The notes under the pieces: model-generated | The model's database searches: none | Seen by the model: the letters and a program-made list of their open reading frames with translations, nothing else | Told to the model about the DNA's origin: nothing | Source of the DNA: Onthophagus taurus | Lineage: Eukaryota > Arthropoda > Insecta > Coleoptera > Scarabaeidae | DNA length: 64,000 bases | Reading direction: 5' to 3' | Assembly (NCBI RefSeq): GCF_036711975.1 | Contig: NC_091967.1 | Span: 15,624,001 to 15,688,000 of the forward strand | Shown: in pieces, positions 37,511 through 50,200 of the stretch | Numbering within the stretch: the first letter of the stretch is position 1 | How the letters are laid out: every line of letters starts with the position of its first letter | Made by a program: the position numbers and the translations under genes

Positions 37511-37575
37511 ATGGACAAGAAGGGTGCACGTTCGATTCAGTCTCAATCTACCAAAGGGCTGACGAGCGATTCTAA
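37398..37575 (+). promoter_or_regulatory. Upstream ORFs in the RNF10 leader
   Basis: A 3-codon ORF (ATG GCT TTT TAA, 37398-37409) is followed at 37411 by a 54-codon ORF that ends at TAA 37573-37575, overlapping the RNF10 start (37511) in another frame. If the transcript starts upstream of 37398, scanning ribosomes would meet both before the main ATG, which could lower RNF10 output. The transcription start is not known from sequence, so this is inference. Confidence 0.4.
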
Positions 37576-40500
37576 AAAATCACAAGGTAAGAAATAATTT
37601 TGACAGTCTTTGTTGTGATGTCACAGCAATATTTTGTAATGCGCTTATTGCGTAATTAGATTGGAGAAAGGTTAAATATAGGAGAAATAATGATAAAAAT
37701 TGTTTATATATTGATTTTCATTCTTTTTATTGATTTGTTTATTGAAATTGAGTTATCTCTTTAATTTTAAGTTACTTTTTGTAATTCGCGCACTTAATGA
37801 AAGCTATTACTAAGGTAGATAAAAAAATAAGTGGTAGCATAATTTGCCTTATGTTTATCTACCTTGGTTATTACAGTACTCAAACCAAGGTTGCCATAAT
37901 CGACTTATCGTGAGATCTCATGATATTACTTTTAATCTCATAATTTGACATGTACTTCTCACGATTTTATTACAAAAATAATATAATAATCAGTGTTAAT
38001 AAAACCGAAGTAAGATCATAGTATTTTCAACTCAAATTGTAGGTTACTGTAAATTTCTCTATTAGTTACATCTATCCGCCGCTAGATGGAGCTACGAAAT
38101 TACTTAAACTGTAATTTGTAATACTTTTATACATAAAGGTTGTCTAAACTATTTTGTCCACAACTACCTTATAATATATACCTTATGAATGAGTTTTCTA
38201 AAACAAAAGGGTTAAAACTTGACAGACTAATCATAATTATTTGAAACGTTAAAATATCAAAAAACGTCAATTTAATTCAATTTTTAAGGAGTTTCTAAAG
38301 GTTTGACATTAAAAAAACCTAAACAAATTCTTTTTTTCATATGATTTAAGCATAAATTAATTAATTTTCGTAAAAAAAACGACGTTTTATAAAGTTGATA
38401 TTTAATTTTGACAAATTGTTGTGAAGTTAGTTACAGTTAGTAACATTGAATTTGTGTCACATATGACGTTTAAACTTTATTCAAAAATTTATTTAAAAAA
38501 TAAAGTTATGGAATCAATTTCAATACTCGTGGATAAAGTATAGTATTCTACTAACATACAATGAGTTATTATTCACTCATGTTAATTATGCCACTCGCTA
38601 CACTCGTGTTTGAAAAAAAAAGGATAAAAACGGGAATTACAAAAAATAGCATAAAAACACGTTTCATAAGACAAAGCACTCATTTATAAAAAAACTCGTG
38701 GCTTCGCCACTCGTTTTTCAAACATATCATTAATCTTCTATTTGTTGTTATCTAGATGGCGTTCCAAGTAAACCTTGGCCAAAAGGTGGTCGCCGTAGGG
38801 AACCATCAGCTGGTACATACCCTTCAAAAAGTAATGATGGATCTCGCGTTAAACCAGTACCCCAACGCAATCGCAATTTCAGTAATGACAAGCGTCCTCG
38901 ATCGCGAGGATTTTGTAATCCGTGCTCATCTGGTGGAAACACGATGTCCCGGATAGCGATGGCTGATTCTGATGCGGAAGTCGAACTGGGGTCAGTTTTC
39001 GACCGGGGTTGCAAAAAACTAAACGCTATCGACCTGTGGAATTTTAATTATCGTTCGAGAAACAACGTTCCCATCAACAACAATTATGGAAGAAGCAAGA
39101 GTGTCTCTTTCAAGCACAAGTACAGCAAAGAGCAGTTTTTGCAAGCGAATTGCCAATTTATCGTTAAATCATCCGCCGATTATAGGCAACACATGTCAAA
39201 TGCTGATATTTTGGTTGATTGGGATTTGATTGAACAAATTAATGTTTCCGGATCATTCGAATGCCCTATTTGTCTTTATCCACCTGTTGCTACAAAAATA
39301 ACACGCTGTGGACATGTTTATTGCTGGTCTTGTATGTTACATTATTTATCTTTAACAGATAAATCTTCTAGACAATGTCCTATTTGTTTTGAATATGTTC
39401 AAAAAAAAGATTTAAAAAGGTGAGCTTATTTCATAAAAGGTGAAAAAGAAAAACTTTGCAGTACATTTTATCATATCTCAATAACACAGTTTTTATCCAC
39501 ATTTTCTAAGTTTAATATCCAAGTGCAGAATATTTATGTTTTAAATTGAACAATTTTTAAAATCTATTATTTTTTTTAATTACAGTGCTTCAATAATTCC
39601 TCAAATTCACTACAAAGTAAATGATACAATAACATTTAAATTAATGAAACGTCAAAGAGGTTCTTTAATTGTTTACAAAGCTGCTGATACTATTGACGAA
39701 ACTAAAACTATTTTTAATATGTCAGATGAAAAAGTTAACGAAGTTTATTGCAAACTACTTTTGGCTAACGAACAAGATGTCATGTCAATAATTGATCGAG
39801 AGATAACTCAACTAGAAGTTGCTTTGGCCGACGACGAAACTAGCCCTGAAAGGTGTTTTATCGAAGAAGCATTACAAATGTCAAAAGATAGGGAAAGGGA
39901 ACTGTTTAATAAAGTTGGTTTGGAATGTTTAAAAGAAGAAATTAAAGACAAAGTAGATATGTCTGGTGAAGAATGTATGGAGCAGATTGTTGAAAATGAA
40001 TTGGTTCATTTAAGACAAAGATTTGAAAGTTCTAATAATAATGAGGTTGGGGAAATTGCTTCTGGGGTTAATGAAGAATTAATAGCAACAAAGAACAATA
40101 ACAATAAAGTTGCAAATAAAATATTTTATTTTTATCAAGGTAAATATAAACGCTGAAAATATAATTAATTGGTCCAAAGTGTTGAGTACACATTGTTTAA
40201 TATAAAGTAAACTTTGTGAAATTTTATCTTTGGAATATTAATGATTTGAGAAATTTTGTTAAAACAATCAATTAGGTTGTTTTTTTCTTCTTAAAACAAC
40301 ACGATTATTTTTTAATTAATTTTAAAATTTTGACTGTCTCACTGATTTTGATAAAATTTAGTATAATCATAGAATGGACCAAAATAAAAATGGTATCTTT
40401 TTTTATATGTGTGGTAAAAGCCTCTGGGATGAGTTTTAAGGGCTGAAAAGTACGTTTTCGCTTATATTTTAAAAACTAAAAGTGTCGCTTTCTGTGTACA

Positions 40501-42467
40501 ATTAAAATACAATAGGTATGTACTGATGTCTATTTTATTATAAAGGAACGCAACGTTTTTCTTTGGACTGTACTCGCCCAACATTTTATTCATGACATCT
40601 AAACTCTCAGGTTTAGCTGCGTGTGTGTCTTCCAGTTCCCCAATCATATTGTATTATTAACTTGAAAATCTGTTTAGTTATATACATGTTACTGATTGCT
40701 GCAGATGTGAGAAGTTACTTGTTTGGCTACCCCAAGGTGGGTTAGTATGCCACTCTGTTCAATGTTTTGCTATCATAATCAGCAACACCTTGATATTTAT
40801 CTTCAACAATTTCATCAGAATCATATTCAGCTTCTTCCTCTATTACCAGTATCTGGTTCTCATCATCAGATGCAACATATGTCTCCTCTTTCTGATCAGA
40901 ATTTAAATTTTCATTAATTCGCCTTCATTCAGGAAATCAATAAAATTGAATGAGTAAATACTTCTTTAACAGTTAGTAAAAACATAGGTAAATAAGTTTT
41001 TGAATCAAGTTATTAAATTATTGCAGTACATATTGTATTATAGGATTGTCTTTGGTCCATTCTATAATTGTACAAAATTTCATCAAAACCAGTGAGACAC
41101 AATTATGACACTTCCCTTGTAAGTACAATTTTTTGTTTTTTTTATATAGCTTCCGATGGTCAACATATTTATATTCATCCAGTTAATGCAAGAATGTTAG
41201 AACACACTTATGGATCTTTAGAATTTGCTCCACACGAAATTACTGGAAGAATCTTGGAGAAAGAGGAAATTGTAATGATGGATGATATAAGAAATCGCAC
41301 AAGATATTTGCAGCATCTCCCATTAACTTGTCATTTTGTAAGGGCTGAGATACAATTAAAATATCCAGTCGTTTCAAAAGAAACTTTAAAATATTTTCAA
41401 GGTAAATAATCTGTTTGATGCATAATTTGAACAAATTACTTCCTTGAATTTTTTAAATTCTATTAAAAATTTCATTGTAATTTGTTCTAAATTAACGTAA
41501 GGGTTAATTAACTTTAAGTAAGTTAAAAAATACTTCTTAGAGTCAGTCTCCTTTAAACATAACCTATAATATTCTTTTTTGTAAATTTATTAATTATGGT
41601 TTTTTTTTTGGTTAGCTGAATTAGATAATAGAAAACGAGACAGAAAATACAAAGCGCGTGAAGAGAAACGTTCCGAAGAACTTTGGGTACAAGAAGAGAA
41701 TCGAATTATGGGAAAAATTCCGGAAGCAAACATTTGCTTGACATCATCAGAAGAATTTCCGAATTTTTCAGACGCAATGGCGATTATAGCAGCTGAAATG
41801 GCGATGTCGCCTAGTACAAGAACGTCAATTTCTGAAACATATTCGTCCACTCCTCCAGAAAGCTCCTTAAGTATGGTTGGTTCTTTGGAAAAAGAATATG
41901 CTGGACCATCATTTGCTAAAGTAATTTATTAATTTAATAAATTTGCACAAAATTTGATCTGGAATTTTGAAATTTGATGTTTTCTAAATTCTTAATAATT
42001 TGTGCTATATCAATTTCGGTGGTTAATTAACTTTGATTGGTTCAATGCCTTTTGAAGTCAGTGCCCATCACACAATCTAATATGTTTAGTTTAGAAATCT
42101 TATTTTAAAATAATGTTTATTTTAGATGCTTTCCACTGCAAAGAAACAAACAAATCCAACTGTACCTATTGAGATAAATAAAGATAAAAATAAAGAATCG
42201 GTTCGGTTAATAAATGTAACAGGATCGAAACAATCTTCAAAATTTAAGTTAAAAGCTGGACGGCGAGATTCTGATTCTGAACCGGAAGTTGAAGGATATA
42301 CTCCGGCTCCGCGGTCAAGTGCAATGTTGGCTGACGCTTTATCTGCGGCTCTTGAAAAAGTTTCAGTTGGAAATAATGATGATGGAAAAAACTTGCAATC
42401 GGGGAAGAAAAAGAAGAAAAACAAACAAAAGTTGTTATACACAACCAGCCGCGGAGGTTTCTTTTAA
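37511..42467 (+). CDS. RNF10: RING finger protein 10 homologue
   Basis: E3 ubiquitin ligase of the RNF10 family; the mammalian protein ubiquitinates stalled 40S ribosomal proteins. Six exons join in phase to 730 codons plus stop: 37511-37586, 38756-39419, 39586-40139, 41150-41401, 41616-41920 and 42126-42467. The N-terminus is basic and disordered. FLQANCQFIVKSSADY precedes the RING CPICLYPPVATKITRCGHVY, continuing C-W-S-C ... CPICFEY, with a full C3HC4 set. KDLKSASIIPQ is followed by a long helical acidic part, then YFYQ-ASDGQHIYIHPVNARM and SKETLKYFQ. The Lys-rich C-terminus KKKKNKQKLLYTT closely resembles human KKRKKQKQKLLFST. Human RNF10 is 811 residues. Introns 1 (1.17 kb) and 3 (1.0 kb) are long, and intron 3 carries a transposon. 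AATAAA lies near 42594. Confidence 0.93.
40335..41099 (-). mobile_element. TIR element in RNF10 intron 3
   Basis: Arms of about 49 bp: the left TGTCTCACTGATTTTGATAA (40335-40384) and the inverse at 41051-41099 ending CATCAAAACCAGTGAGACA, both running inward to the shared AGAATGGACCAAA. Between them, the minus strand keeps an acidic coding remnant with SDDENQILVIEEEAEYDSDE and, further on, KMLGEYSPKKNVAF. Such Asp/Glu-rich N-terminal stretches are seen in piggyBac-type and some other transposases, but the family is unproven and the arms lack the piggyBac TTAA/CCC ends. A clear target duplication was not found. Confidence 0.65.
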
Positions 42468-42882
42468 TACAAATGTATTTTAGGTTTCTTTTTAATTTAC
42501 TTGCTTTCAATCCAATGTATGTATAAAAAAAAATAGTAACGTAATTTTTATTTAATGAGCATTAAGAGTTTAATATTTTTTGGTTTGTTATTAAATAAAA
42601 CAAAATATTTATTATTATGAAAAAATGAATGGTCAATAAAATCTAACATCATAACACGACATTTATTGTACTTATTTTAACCCATATTTCATAAATACAT
42701 AAAAATCAATATAAAATACATAAAGATAAGTAATTAAAACAATTATAAAACTTCAACCTAACCGCAACCACTGAGTTTAAATATGTGCATCACAGGTAAA
42801 TGTAAAATTGATTTTGTGCGTACAATTATTACTTTTTGTGGAAATGTTTAAAACTTGTTTTTAAACGTAATTGTGACTGTTA

Positions 42883-45302
42883 TTAAGCTCGTTTGTAAAA
42901 CCGTTTTGCTTCAACACCTGATTCTTCGTGCTTCAAATACTATATTAAAAGTAAAATAGAATTAATTTTACCAATAAACAATATATTTATATACAGTGAA
43001 ACCTCTCCTTGCGAACACCTCTATTAAGAGGATACCCCCTTCAAGCGGAAAGCGGACAAATTTTTTGCAACCAAATGTTTGTCTATTTCTTTACATGTAA
43101 AACTTACTCCGGTAGTTCAAAAATATTTTGGGACTTCCCTTAACCGGACGCGAACCTCTAACAACGGCATTACGGTGCGCGCAAATAATGAAAGTAATTC
43201 CCTGGTTTCAATAAACCGGGGAATTACCTATTTCCGTTCGTTTTAGTGCGGAACTAAATCTTTCTTTTTTGTCGTATTTATTTAATTTCCGCGCGACTTC
43301 TGCCTGTTTTCTTTTTATTATTCAAATAGTGATTGCTAGAGATTTTTGAAAGGGCGCCTATAAATAGTAAAAATCTTAGTTTGCATAAAAAAATGGAAGT
43401 TGTTAACATTTCGGAAAAAGAACATTTGTTAGTACGGAAACTCGCCGAAAAATTTAATATCAGAAAAACTCAAGCCGCGGAAATTGTTGAGAATAGAGTT
43501 CGTAGCCAAAATGTTCCATTATCGGGACGTTTAGTGAAGGTCAAAGCTCATGAAATAGCACAAAAATTAAATGTTGTCAACTTTCAGTCATCCAATGATT
43601 GTCTGGAAAAATGGCGTAAAAAACACGCGTTAAGTTTTAAGTGTATTTCCGGAGAATCAGCTGATGTCAATCAAGACGACGTAAATCAATTTGGCAATAA
43701 GTTGCCTGCGCTACTCCTTGGGTATCGGCCAGGAGATGTGTTCAAAGCCGACGAAACTGGCAGTTTCTTCAAAGCTTTACCGAACAAAACACTTGCTTTT
43801 AAGTCTGAAAAATGTAGATGTGGAAAACTTTCCAAGGAAAGGCTTACAACTTTACTTTGTATTAATATGACAGGGCAACGTGGATATTTAATAAGAAAGC
43901 ATGGATGACGCGAGACATTATGAATGAATGGTTGCTCTAAGTTGATAGAAAAATGGTCAGCAAAAACGAAAAATTTTATTATTTTTGGAAAACGCAGGGT
44001 CCCACCCTTGTGAGGTAAAGCATCAAAGATAGAGCATCAGCATGTCAACCACTAGACCAGGAGATCATACAGAATTTTAATTCTATCATTTTGATCTGCT
44101 TCAGAGTGAAATCCATAAATGTTTTGAAACACTTTATTACATTAAAACAGCCTGGAATAAAGTTTCGTCAGCAACGATACAAAATTGCTTCAAAAAAGCT
44201 GGTTTTCAGAAAATAAGGGCGATTCTACATCATTCTAATGGGATCCAGAAGATTCTGAAGATTATACGCCTTTATCTACCATAGTTCAGATGCAAAGGGG
44301 TGCCAATGAAACGAACATAACACAAAAAAATCTTGTTCGAATCGACGATATTGCAGCAAAGGAAGAGATGAGTTTGAAAATTTATGATATGATTGAACAT
44401 GATCCAGAAGAAGATGAAGATATCAACTGTTGAAAGCAGTATACTAGAATTTCGTAGTTCTTTTTTACACACCATTAGGCAGACACCTCCAATAAGTCTA
44501 CAAAATCAGAACCATGAGTGTCAGCTTTTTGAGAGGTTTCACTGTAATCTCAAAACTCAAATTTTGTGCTTACCACTGGGAAAACAACAAAATTGATATC
44601 TATTTCTTATTTAAATTTCATATATAACCAGTTTAATGGTGTGCACAATGTTTTTAACACCTATACATTAATACATACCAAGATGCAATGAGTTTCATTG
44701 AAATCATATCGACGGATGACTTTCGTCCCATTTGGAACAGTTGATACTGTTACAAAACTGTCACCTTCACGAGTTGTAACACTCTAGAACAAAATGAGCA
44801 CAATAATTTATTGATGAATTTATTAGTTGAAATCATTGAGAAAAATTATCAACAACATTATCATTTAATGATTCATAATACACACATGATGCATAAACCA
44901 GAAATCACTTCATAGCATTTAATCTTCATACATTCTGATTAATCCAACAAAATAGATAAGAAATCTTAAATCTCTCATTTAAATGCATTATTTTTTTACC
45001 TGAATTGTAACTCCCCCAGGCATATGTTCATTGTACTCTTCCCCCAATCGAAATGTAATTACTACAGTTCTTAATAATGTACTTGAACTAATTGTCCATT
45101 CACCTTTCTCATCAACACTGATTGTTAATTCAGGTCGACTGCTACACATCATTTTTCTTGGTATAAAAGGGACACCTATTAATTTTAAAAAATTGCCATT
45201 ATTTCTAAATAAAGTAAAAAACTAGGTTTTACCAATTGCCTTATAATATTCATCCAAATTCTCATTGCTTTCTAAATTATATTTTCCAGCGATTTCAACC
45301 AT
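42883..45302 (-). CDS. Fatty-acid-binding protein
   Basis: Intracellular lipid-binding protein (FABP/CRABP family) that carries fatty acids or retinoid-like ligands in the cytosol. Four exons, 45233-45302, 45000-45175, 44679-44783 and 42883-42939, join in phase to 135 codons plus stop, the normal FABP size. It opens MVEIAGKYNLESNENLDEYY, then KAIGVPFIPRKMM, the usual FABP helix-turn segment, then ELTISVDEKGEWTISSSTLL and ITFRLGEEYNEHMPGG. The last exon ends EESGVEAKRFYKRA, with the R-x-Y-K-R tail typical of the family. Exon 4 is separated by a 1.74-kb intron into which a Tigger element has inserted; its assignment rests on phase, splice signals and the tail motif. It is head-to-head with the PANTS-like gene. 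Confidence 0.88.
42994..44544 (+). mobile_element. Tigger/pogo transposon in the FABP last intron
   Basis: The left end CAGTGAAACCTCTC (42994) is matched by the inverse GAGAGGTTTCACTG ending at 44544, each flanked by TA, the pogo/Tigger target. The 1,551-bp element encodes a plus-strand transposase remnant. At 43393-43908, an intact 171-codon stretch starts MEVVNISEKEHLLVRKLAEK, carries the CENP-B/Tigger HTH region (SNDCLEKWRKKHAL) and the first catalytic block FKADETGSFFKALPNKTLA. It then runs via LLCINMTGQRGYLIRK into a frameshifted AWMTRDIMNEW and NEKFYYF. Later DDE residues lie in broken sequence, so the element is inactive itself. It is oriented opposite to its host gene. Confidence 0.85.
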
Positions 45303-45497
45303 GATTATTATTATTACAACAAATACCACTTATCAATAATCAAACTGTCAACTGTCAAAACTAAAATTTTTTTAGGTTATGTGTAATTTTATAAATGTCA
45401 TATGGGTTGTATAATGTCATATATATGTTTCGCACATGATTATTTCATTTATTAAAGGAAGTTGAAAATTATTTTTTGTTATAATATATATATAATC
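45303..45497. promoter_or_regulatory. Bidirectional promoter, FABP and PANTS-like genes
   Basis: Only 195 bp separate the two initiator ATGs, which face away from each other, so both 5' UTRs and core promoters must lie here or overlap the neighbouring transcripts. The sequence is AT-rich, with ATATATATA near 45483-45492 just upstream of the plus-strand ATG. No other motif could be assigned. Confidence 0.55.
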
Positions 45498-46066
45498 ATG
45501 TCGAATGTGAATGAAGCCGAAAATAAATCAAAAGAATTTTTAGATGGGGAATGGATGGTGAATTAAAAAAATGAGGTTATGTTGCAAATAGAATTTATTT
45601 TTTTTTTAACATTCCAGATACGATCGTGTGATGTGTACGAAGATGAATATTCAGATTGTACATCTTTAAAAGCAAGATTTAACCAATATTTCATTTTTGG
45701 AGAGTACATAGATTGTTCACAATGGAAAAGGGATGCTGACAATTGTGTTAGATGGAAGGAAAAACAAGATGTTAAATCTGCAGTAATACACATTATAACA
45801 TACATTCTTCACAATTACATTATTTATTTCGTTTTTAGAAAGAATTGATTGAAAGTGAACGAATACGTAGATTACAAAGATTAAAAGGCCATTATAGTAA
45901 TAATGTATGGACAAAAAGAACAGAACCTCCAAAAGATTGGGATAAACCATTACCAAATTATTTACAAAAAGAGTATGAACACACTTATTTAAATATAAAA
46001 GCAAAGGAAATGAAAGGGGAGTTGCCTCCATCTTTTGATGCATCAACAAATTGTGCTATTTTGTGA
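45498..46066 (+). CDS. C22orf39/PANTS-family twin-CX9C protein
   Basis: Homologue of the UPF0545 protein C22orf39, named PANTS in mammals for a role at synapses. Three exons (45498-45557, 45618-45782, 45839-46066) join in phase to 150 codons plus stop. The N-terminus MSNVNEAENKSKEFLDGEWM leads to two Cys-x9-Cys pairs, CDVYEDEYSDC and CSQWKRDADNC, the spacing of coiled-coil-helix proteins that form paired disulfides. An Arg/Lys-rich helix follows (ELIESERIRRLQRLKGHYSN), then VWTKRTEPPKDW and a C-terminus ending DASTNCAIL. All four Cys are intact. Twin-CX9C proteins are often imported into the mitochondrial intermembrane space, but location here is inference. A poly(A) signal AATAAA lies at about 46108. 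Confidence 0.88.
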
Positions 46067-47254
46067 AAAATAGTATGACATTGTTTTGTTAAATTATTAG
46101 TTATTTTAATAAATATAGATAAAGAAGATAGTTGTGTCTTTATTTTTATAGGTAATATATGTCATAAGTAATGAAAAATCTTTTAAAAGAAGAATAGAGT
46201 GAAGTTATGAGTGAGTTAGATGAGTTATTATTATTTAATAATCATTTCATAATTAATTCATATAATTAATGATAAGGGGTTGAATATAAGAACCAGGTGG
46301 AAGAAAGTCTGAAAATGCTGGGAGTTAGAAACTGATTCTAGAACAGGCCAAGACTCACCAGGAGTTGTGGTGTCAATGATGATGATGCTTAATTCAGTTT
46401 ATATTTCATTTTATTGTTACTTTTCTTGTATTAATTGTTCTTAGTGGGTACTTAATTGAGAGTTTTCCTGTATTTCTAGTCAAGCAGATTGCAAGATAAA
46501 ACAATATTAAAGTTTATTCTCTAGGAGATTGAAACTTGAAGGATGAGATGGTAAGTCATAATTCGTGAATGTCCACATTTTGGAAATTCAAGGAAATGAA
46601 ATTTTGCTGAATCATGGCCCCTAATCTCCAATATGCAAAGAAAATAACTTCCTGTTCCTGAATTTATTCAAATCCTTACAAAAAAATGAAATTAAAAATT
46701 AAATTTATTCTATTATTAATAAATAAATTGGAGAAACCGATTAAAAATGAGTCATTTTCTAAAATTCAATTTATTTTCTTTAATTATTTCCCACCACAAC
46801 TATAAAAGAATTTTCATTTTATTCCGCTAGATGAGGTTAGGTATTTTCCTGTTACCAACTTGGGAACTTGGTTGTAGTAACCAATGGAACGCAGTGCTGC
46901 AAACACCACGAGATTCTCATCGCTTCTCTGACTCACTCTATTTACTACGACTACGACGACAACGTTGCGTTTATAATTAATATTTTTTATGATTCCATAA
47001 ATGATAAAAATTTATTATTATTATTATTAATCAACCGAAAGATATCTCTATCTTTTTTGATTAGTGCCAACCAAAATACCTACCTATCGTGAGAGAGAGA
47101 TAAAATATCAAAAAGCAAACGAACCCAACTCATTAGTACAAATACACATATCGCCGGTGAAAAAACAAACTGTGCTCTCAAATTCCGTGCCTAAAAGAAA
47201 ATTAAATTTTAAAAATAAATACCAGTTTTCTGTGCGTGTGTTTAAAAAGAAACT
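46067..47254. other. Spacer upstream of the PPM phosphatase gene
   Basis: No gene was recognised. The last 200-400 bp (about 46850-47254) are less AT-rich, with a GAGAGAGAGA stretch at about 47091, and probably hold the promoter and 5' UTR of the phosphatase gene. Open frames covering 47064-47351 on both strands overlap the real first exon in the wrong frame. Confidence 0.4.
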
Positions 47255-50200
47255 ATGGCTAATAAAGATGATTATTTGGCGGTTTATCAGAGATTTTTTG
47301 AGTGTTTTGCCCAAACGGTTAATCCTAATGATCAACTACCTGTTAGGTTAGCCACTTACAACTTGGTTAATCTTGAAGTCGTCGGTGGAATCATCGATTG
47401 GACTACACAATATTTAACTCAAAAGTAAGTAACAACAAAATAGACTCGAAATTCAAATAAAATTTCTTAACATAACCTCAAATAAAATAGTGTTTTGTTT
47501 CAATGCTATTATGACGTTTAAAACGTTTTTCTAACGTAACATAAAAATAAATAGAACATAATAGTAATTAAAACGAAAATAAAATTTTTTACATCAAACA
47601 TTTTTATGGTTTATTTTACGTTTAAAAAAAGTTTCTTTTATCGATCGATATGAAATAAAACGTCACACACAATGTTGACAGTTTAAAGCAACTGATATGA
47701 TTTTCAATAGAATTCGGTGAATAACCGTCGTAAATACAACGTAAAAGTGAGATTCTCAACTAAAATTGTACGACACGTTCGCGAATAAAGTCGTTTGAAG
47801 AAGCCCGCCTTATTGAAAATCGGTTCCTGTAGATGAAAATGCCAAAATTATTAAACAAACCGCCTCGACTGTCAGTGTTTTGAAGCTTTTCGGATTGATT
47901 TGTGTGTTTTTTTTTGTTGGCGCTCAAGATTATCAGGTAAATATTATTGTTTTTATGCATTTACTTTAGTAGAACTAGTTTGATTAAAATAGGAGGGATT
48001 TTAATTTGCAAACTGAGAAATTTGAGGTTAGATTTCCTACGGTTTTTTTACAACTTCGTTGGTAATGTTTTCGCAAATTTTAAACTGGTAAGTTGTAGTT
48101 TAACTATTTCATCAGACACAGGTTTAAAATAAAAATCTTAATTGATACGCTCAGTCATCTTGTTTTGATTGAATTTGGTGGTTTGATTAAGATTATTCAG
48201 TTTGAGGTTAGAATCGCTTTGTGAAAAATTTATTTAAGGTTTATAAAAGTTGTGATAATTTATATACTGTTTAGTAATTTCTATCGTTATTAGTAGTTAT
48301 TACACATTGAAATATTTGTGTTAAATAACTTTTTTTAATTTTAATTACAATTGTTTTCTAGGTTGTCAACATAACAAAGTTCAAGGAAAAACCTAGAATC
48401 TTTGAATGAAATGCTACTCAAGTTTTAATAATTATTCTTATAAAAATTAAGGTTTAGCAAGATCTTGGACAAGACTTGTATTACATTTACAAGTTATATT
48501 TTGGGTAGGTAGACCAAAATCTATCATCAATAGTACATCATCAAATGTACTATTGTTTCTTTGTCTTCTAAACTTATTTGACAGTCATCATTAGACATAT
48601 CGATAAATCTCTTTGCATAGCTTGTTGTAGGAGGACCAATTTATAATAGCCAAAATCATCTTGGATATCTTATTTATTTTATTAAGTGTGTTTAATGCCA
48701 GTTTTTGATCTTATAGAATGGTTTCATTATCTGAGAAAAATAAATTTTCCTTCACTCCTCTTTTTAGAAGGATTTTAGCTTCTAAGTCAACAATAACTCT
48801 TTCTACCTGGAATATGGTGCAATGTGTACCTAGGCTGTAAGCTTGTTTAACAAAGTAACACTTTCTTTTCTCTCTATGTGTGAAGAGACAAGAGTTTTTC
48901 TGTATAAAACAATTTGTATCTTTTTAAGATAGGTCTCCAAAGCACTGAGATGGTTAAGGGTAACGTCGTTCTTATTTATGGACATACACAGTGAGGGGCA
49001 GGGGCTACTGTCCCTCCTAGCTAGTATTAAAAAAAATTGTGTAATACACATTTTATTTTATTTAATATATCAATTAATTTTGGCTACTTTCTAGTAGTTC
49101 ATTATTTTGAAGGTGATAAGTTGACCAGTTTGTGTTTGATTCTCAATAATTTAGAACTGAAATCTTTGTCTTGATCTATGATTATAACTTTTATAATATC
49201 AATTACAAATGAAATTTTGAACAATTTTTAACGATCGTCTTGGATGTTGTCTGTTGAAGAAAGGGGTTTTTCAATATCCATAAATATTTTTTTGATTGGT
49301 TTGGAACCTGTGGTAATTTTTTTCCGTTTTCAGACAACGTTATAATAATGTCTTGGCGATTAAAAAGTGTGGTTATTATTTATGAGACTATAGAATGTAG
49401 AAGGAAATAGGTAAAAGTAGAAAAATGTATGGAGTTGATTGATCACAAAAACTCCAATGAAGGGATGTCGAATAACAAAAAAGTTAGGAGAAAGTACTTG
49501 AGAAAAGATATGAGGAGCAGAATGTTGAGATAATAGGGGAAGAAGATGCGACGACAACTCCCACAACAAAATCGTTGATGACATACTATTTTTGAATGAA
49601 CCTAACATAAAACTGTAGTTTTTGCACCTGAGTCATGTCTTCAATTTTTTGTTTATCACATATTGTATAACGACCAGTTACTGTGAGTTTTGGAATACAT
49701 ACTCAGCACTTCCATTGTATAGTTTTCTGGATAATCAAATCGAGTTTAAATTTTTGGGTGATTAGCTATTAAGTCAAAATCGAGTCTGTGAAGAAAATCC
49801 CAGCAAACAACACTTTTAGAATTTTTTCTTGAATATATTGTGAATATATTTAGCAATATTCATAAGGTTCATATCATTCATATAGGTTTCAGAGCACAGT
49901 TTTAAGTAGCATATAATTTATCCACTGTATTGATGTCTTCTTTTGTTTTATTATAATCCATAATTATTTCTGGTATGCAATGGTGTCATCCTGATGCATA
50001 GTTGAAAGAAATAGTGGAAAATACTTTACACTCTTCTTGGAGTGTATGAATCTATCGTAGAATGTTATTGATAGCCAAACATACTTGATCCTACTGCTCT
50101 AATTTTCTCTTATAGAAATATACGCCAAGATTGTTTGCGGACTTGTACTTCCTGATTATTTGTATAAAATGACATCGGCCTTTTTATATTTGTTACGAAC

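Noticed and set aside
38748-39014. 88-codon minus-strand frame
   Set aside because: Antisense of RNF10 exon 2, which has correct splice sites and clear homology.
42122-42510. Minus-strand frames of 88-106 codons
   Set aside because: Antisense of the last RNF10 exon, whose Lys-rich C-terminus is conserved.
47064-47351. 95-codon plus-strand frame
   Set aside because: It runs across the phosphatase start in a different frame; the exon at 47255 has phase continuity with downstream exons and similarity to PPM1F.
49360-49608. 82-codon minus-strand frame in phosphatase intron 1
   Set aside because: Low-complexity hydrophobic translation, no recognisable domain and no support from splice signals.
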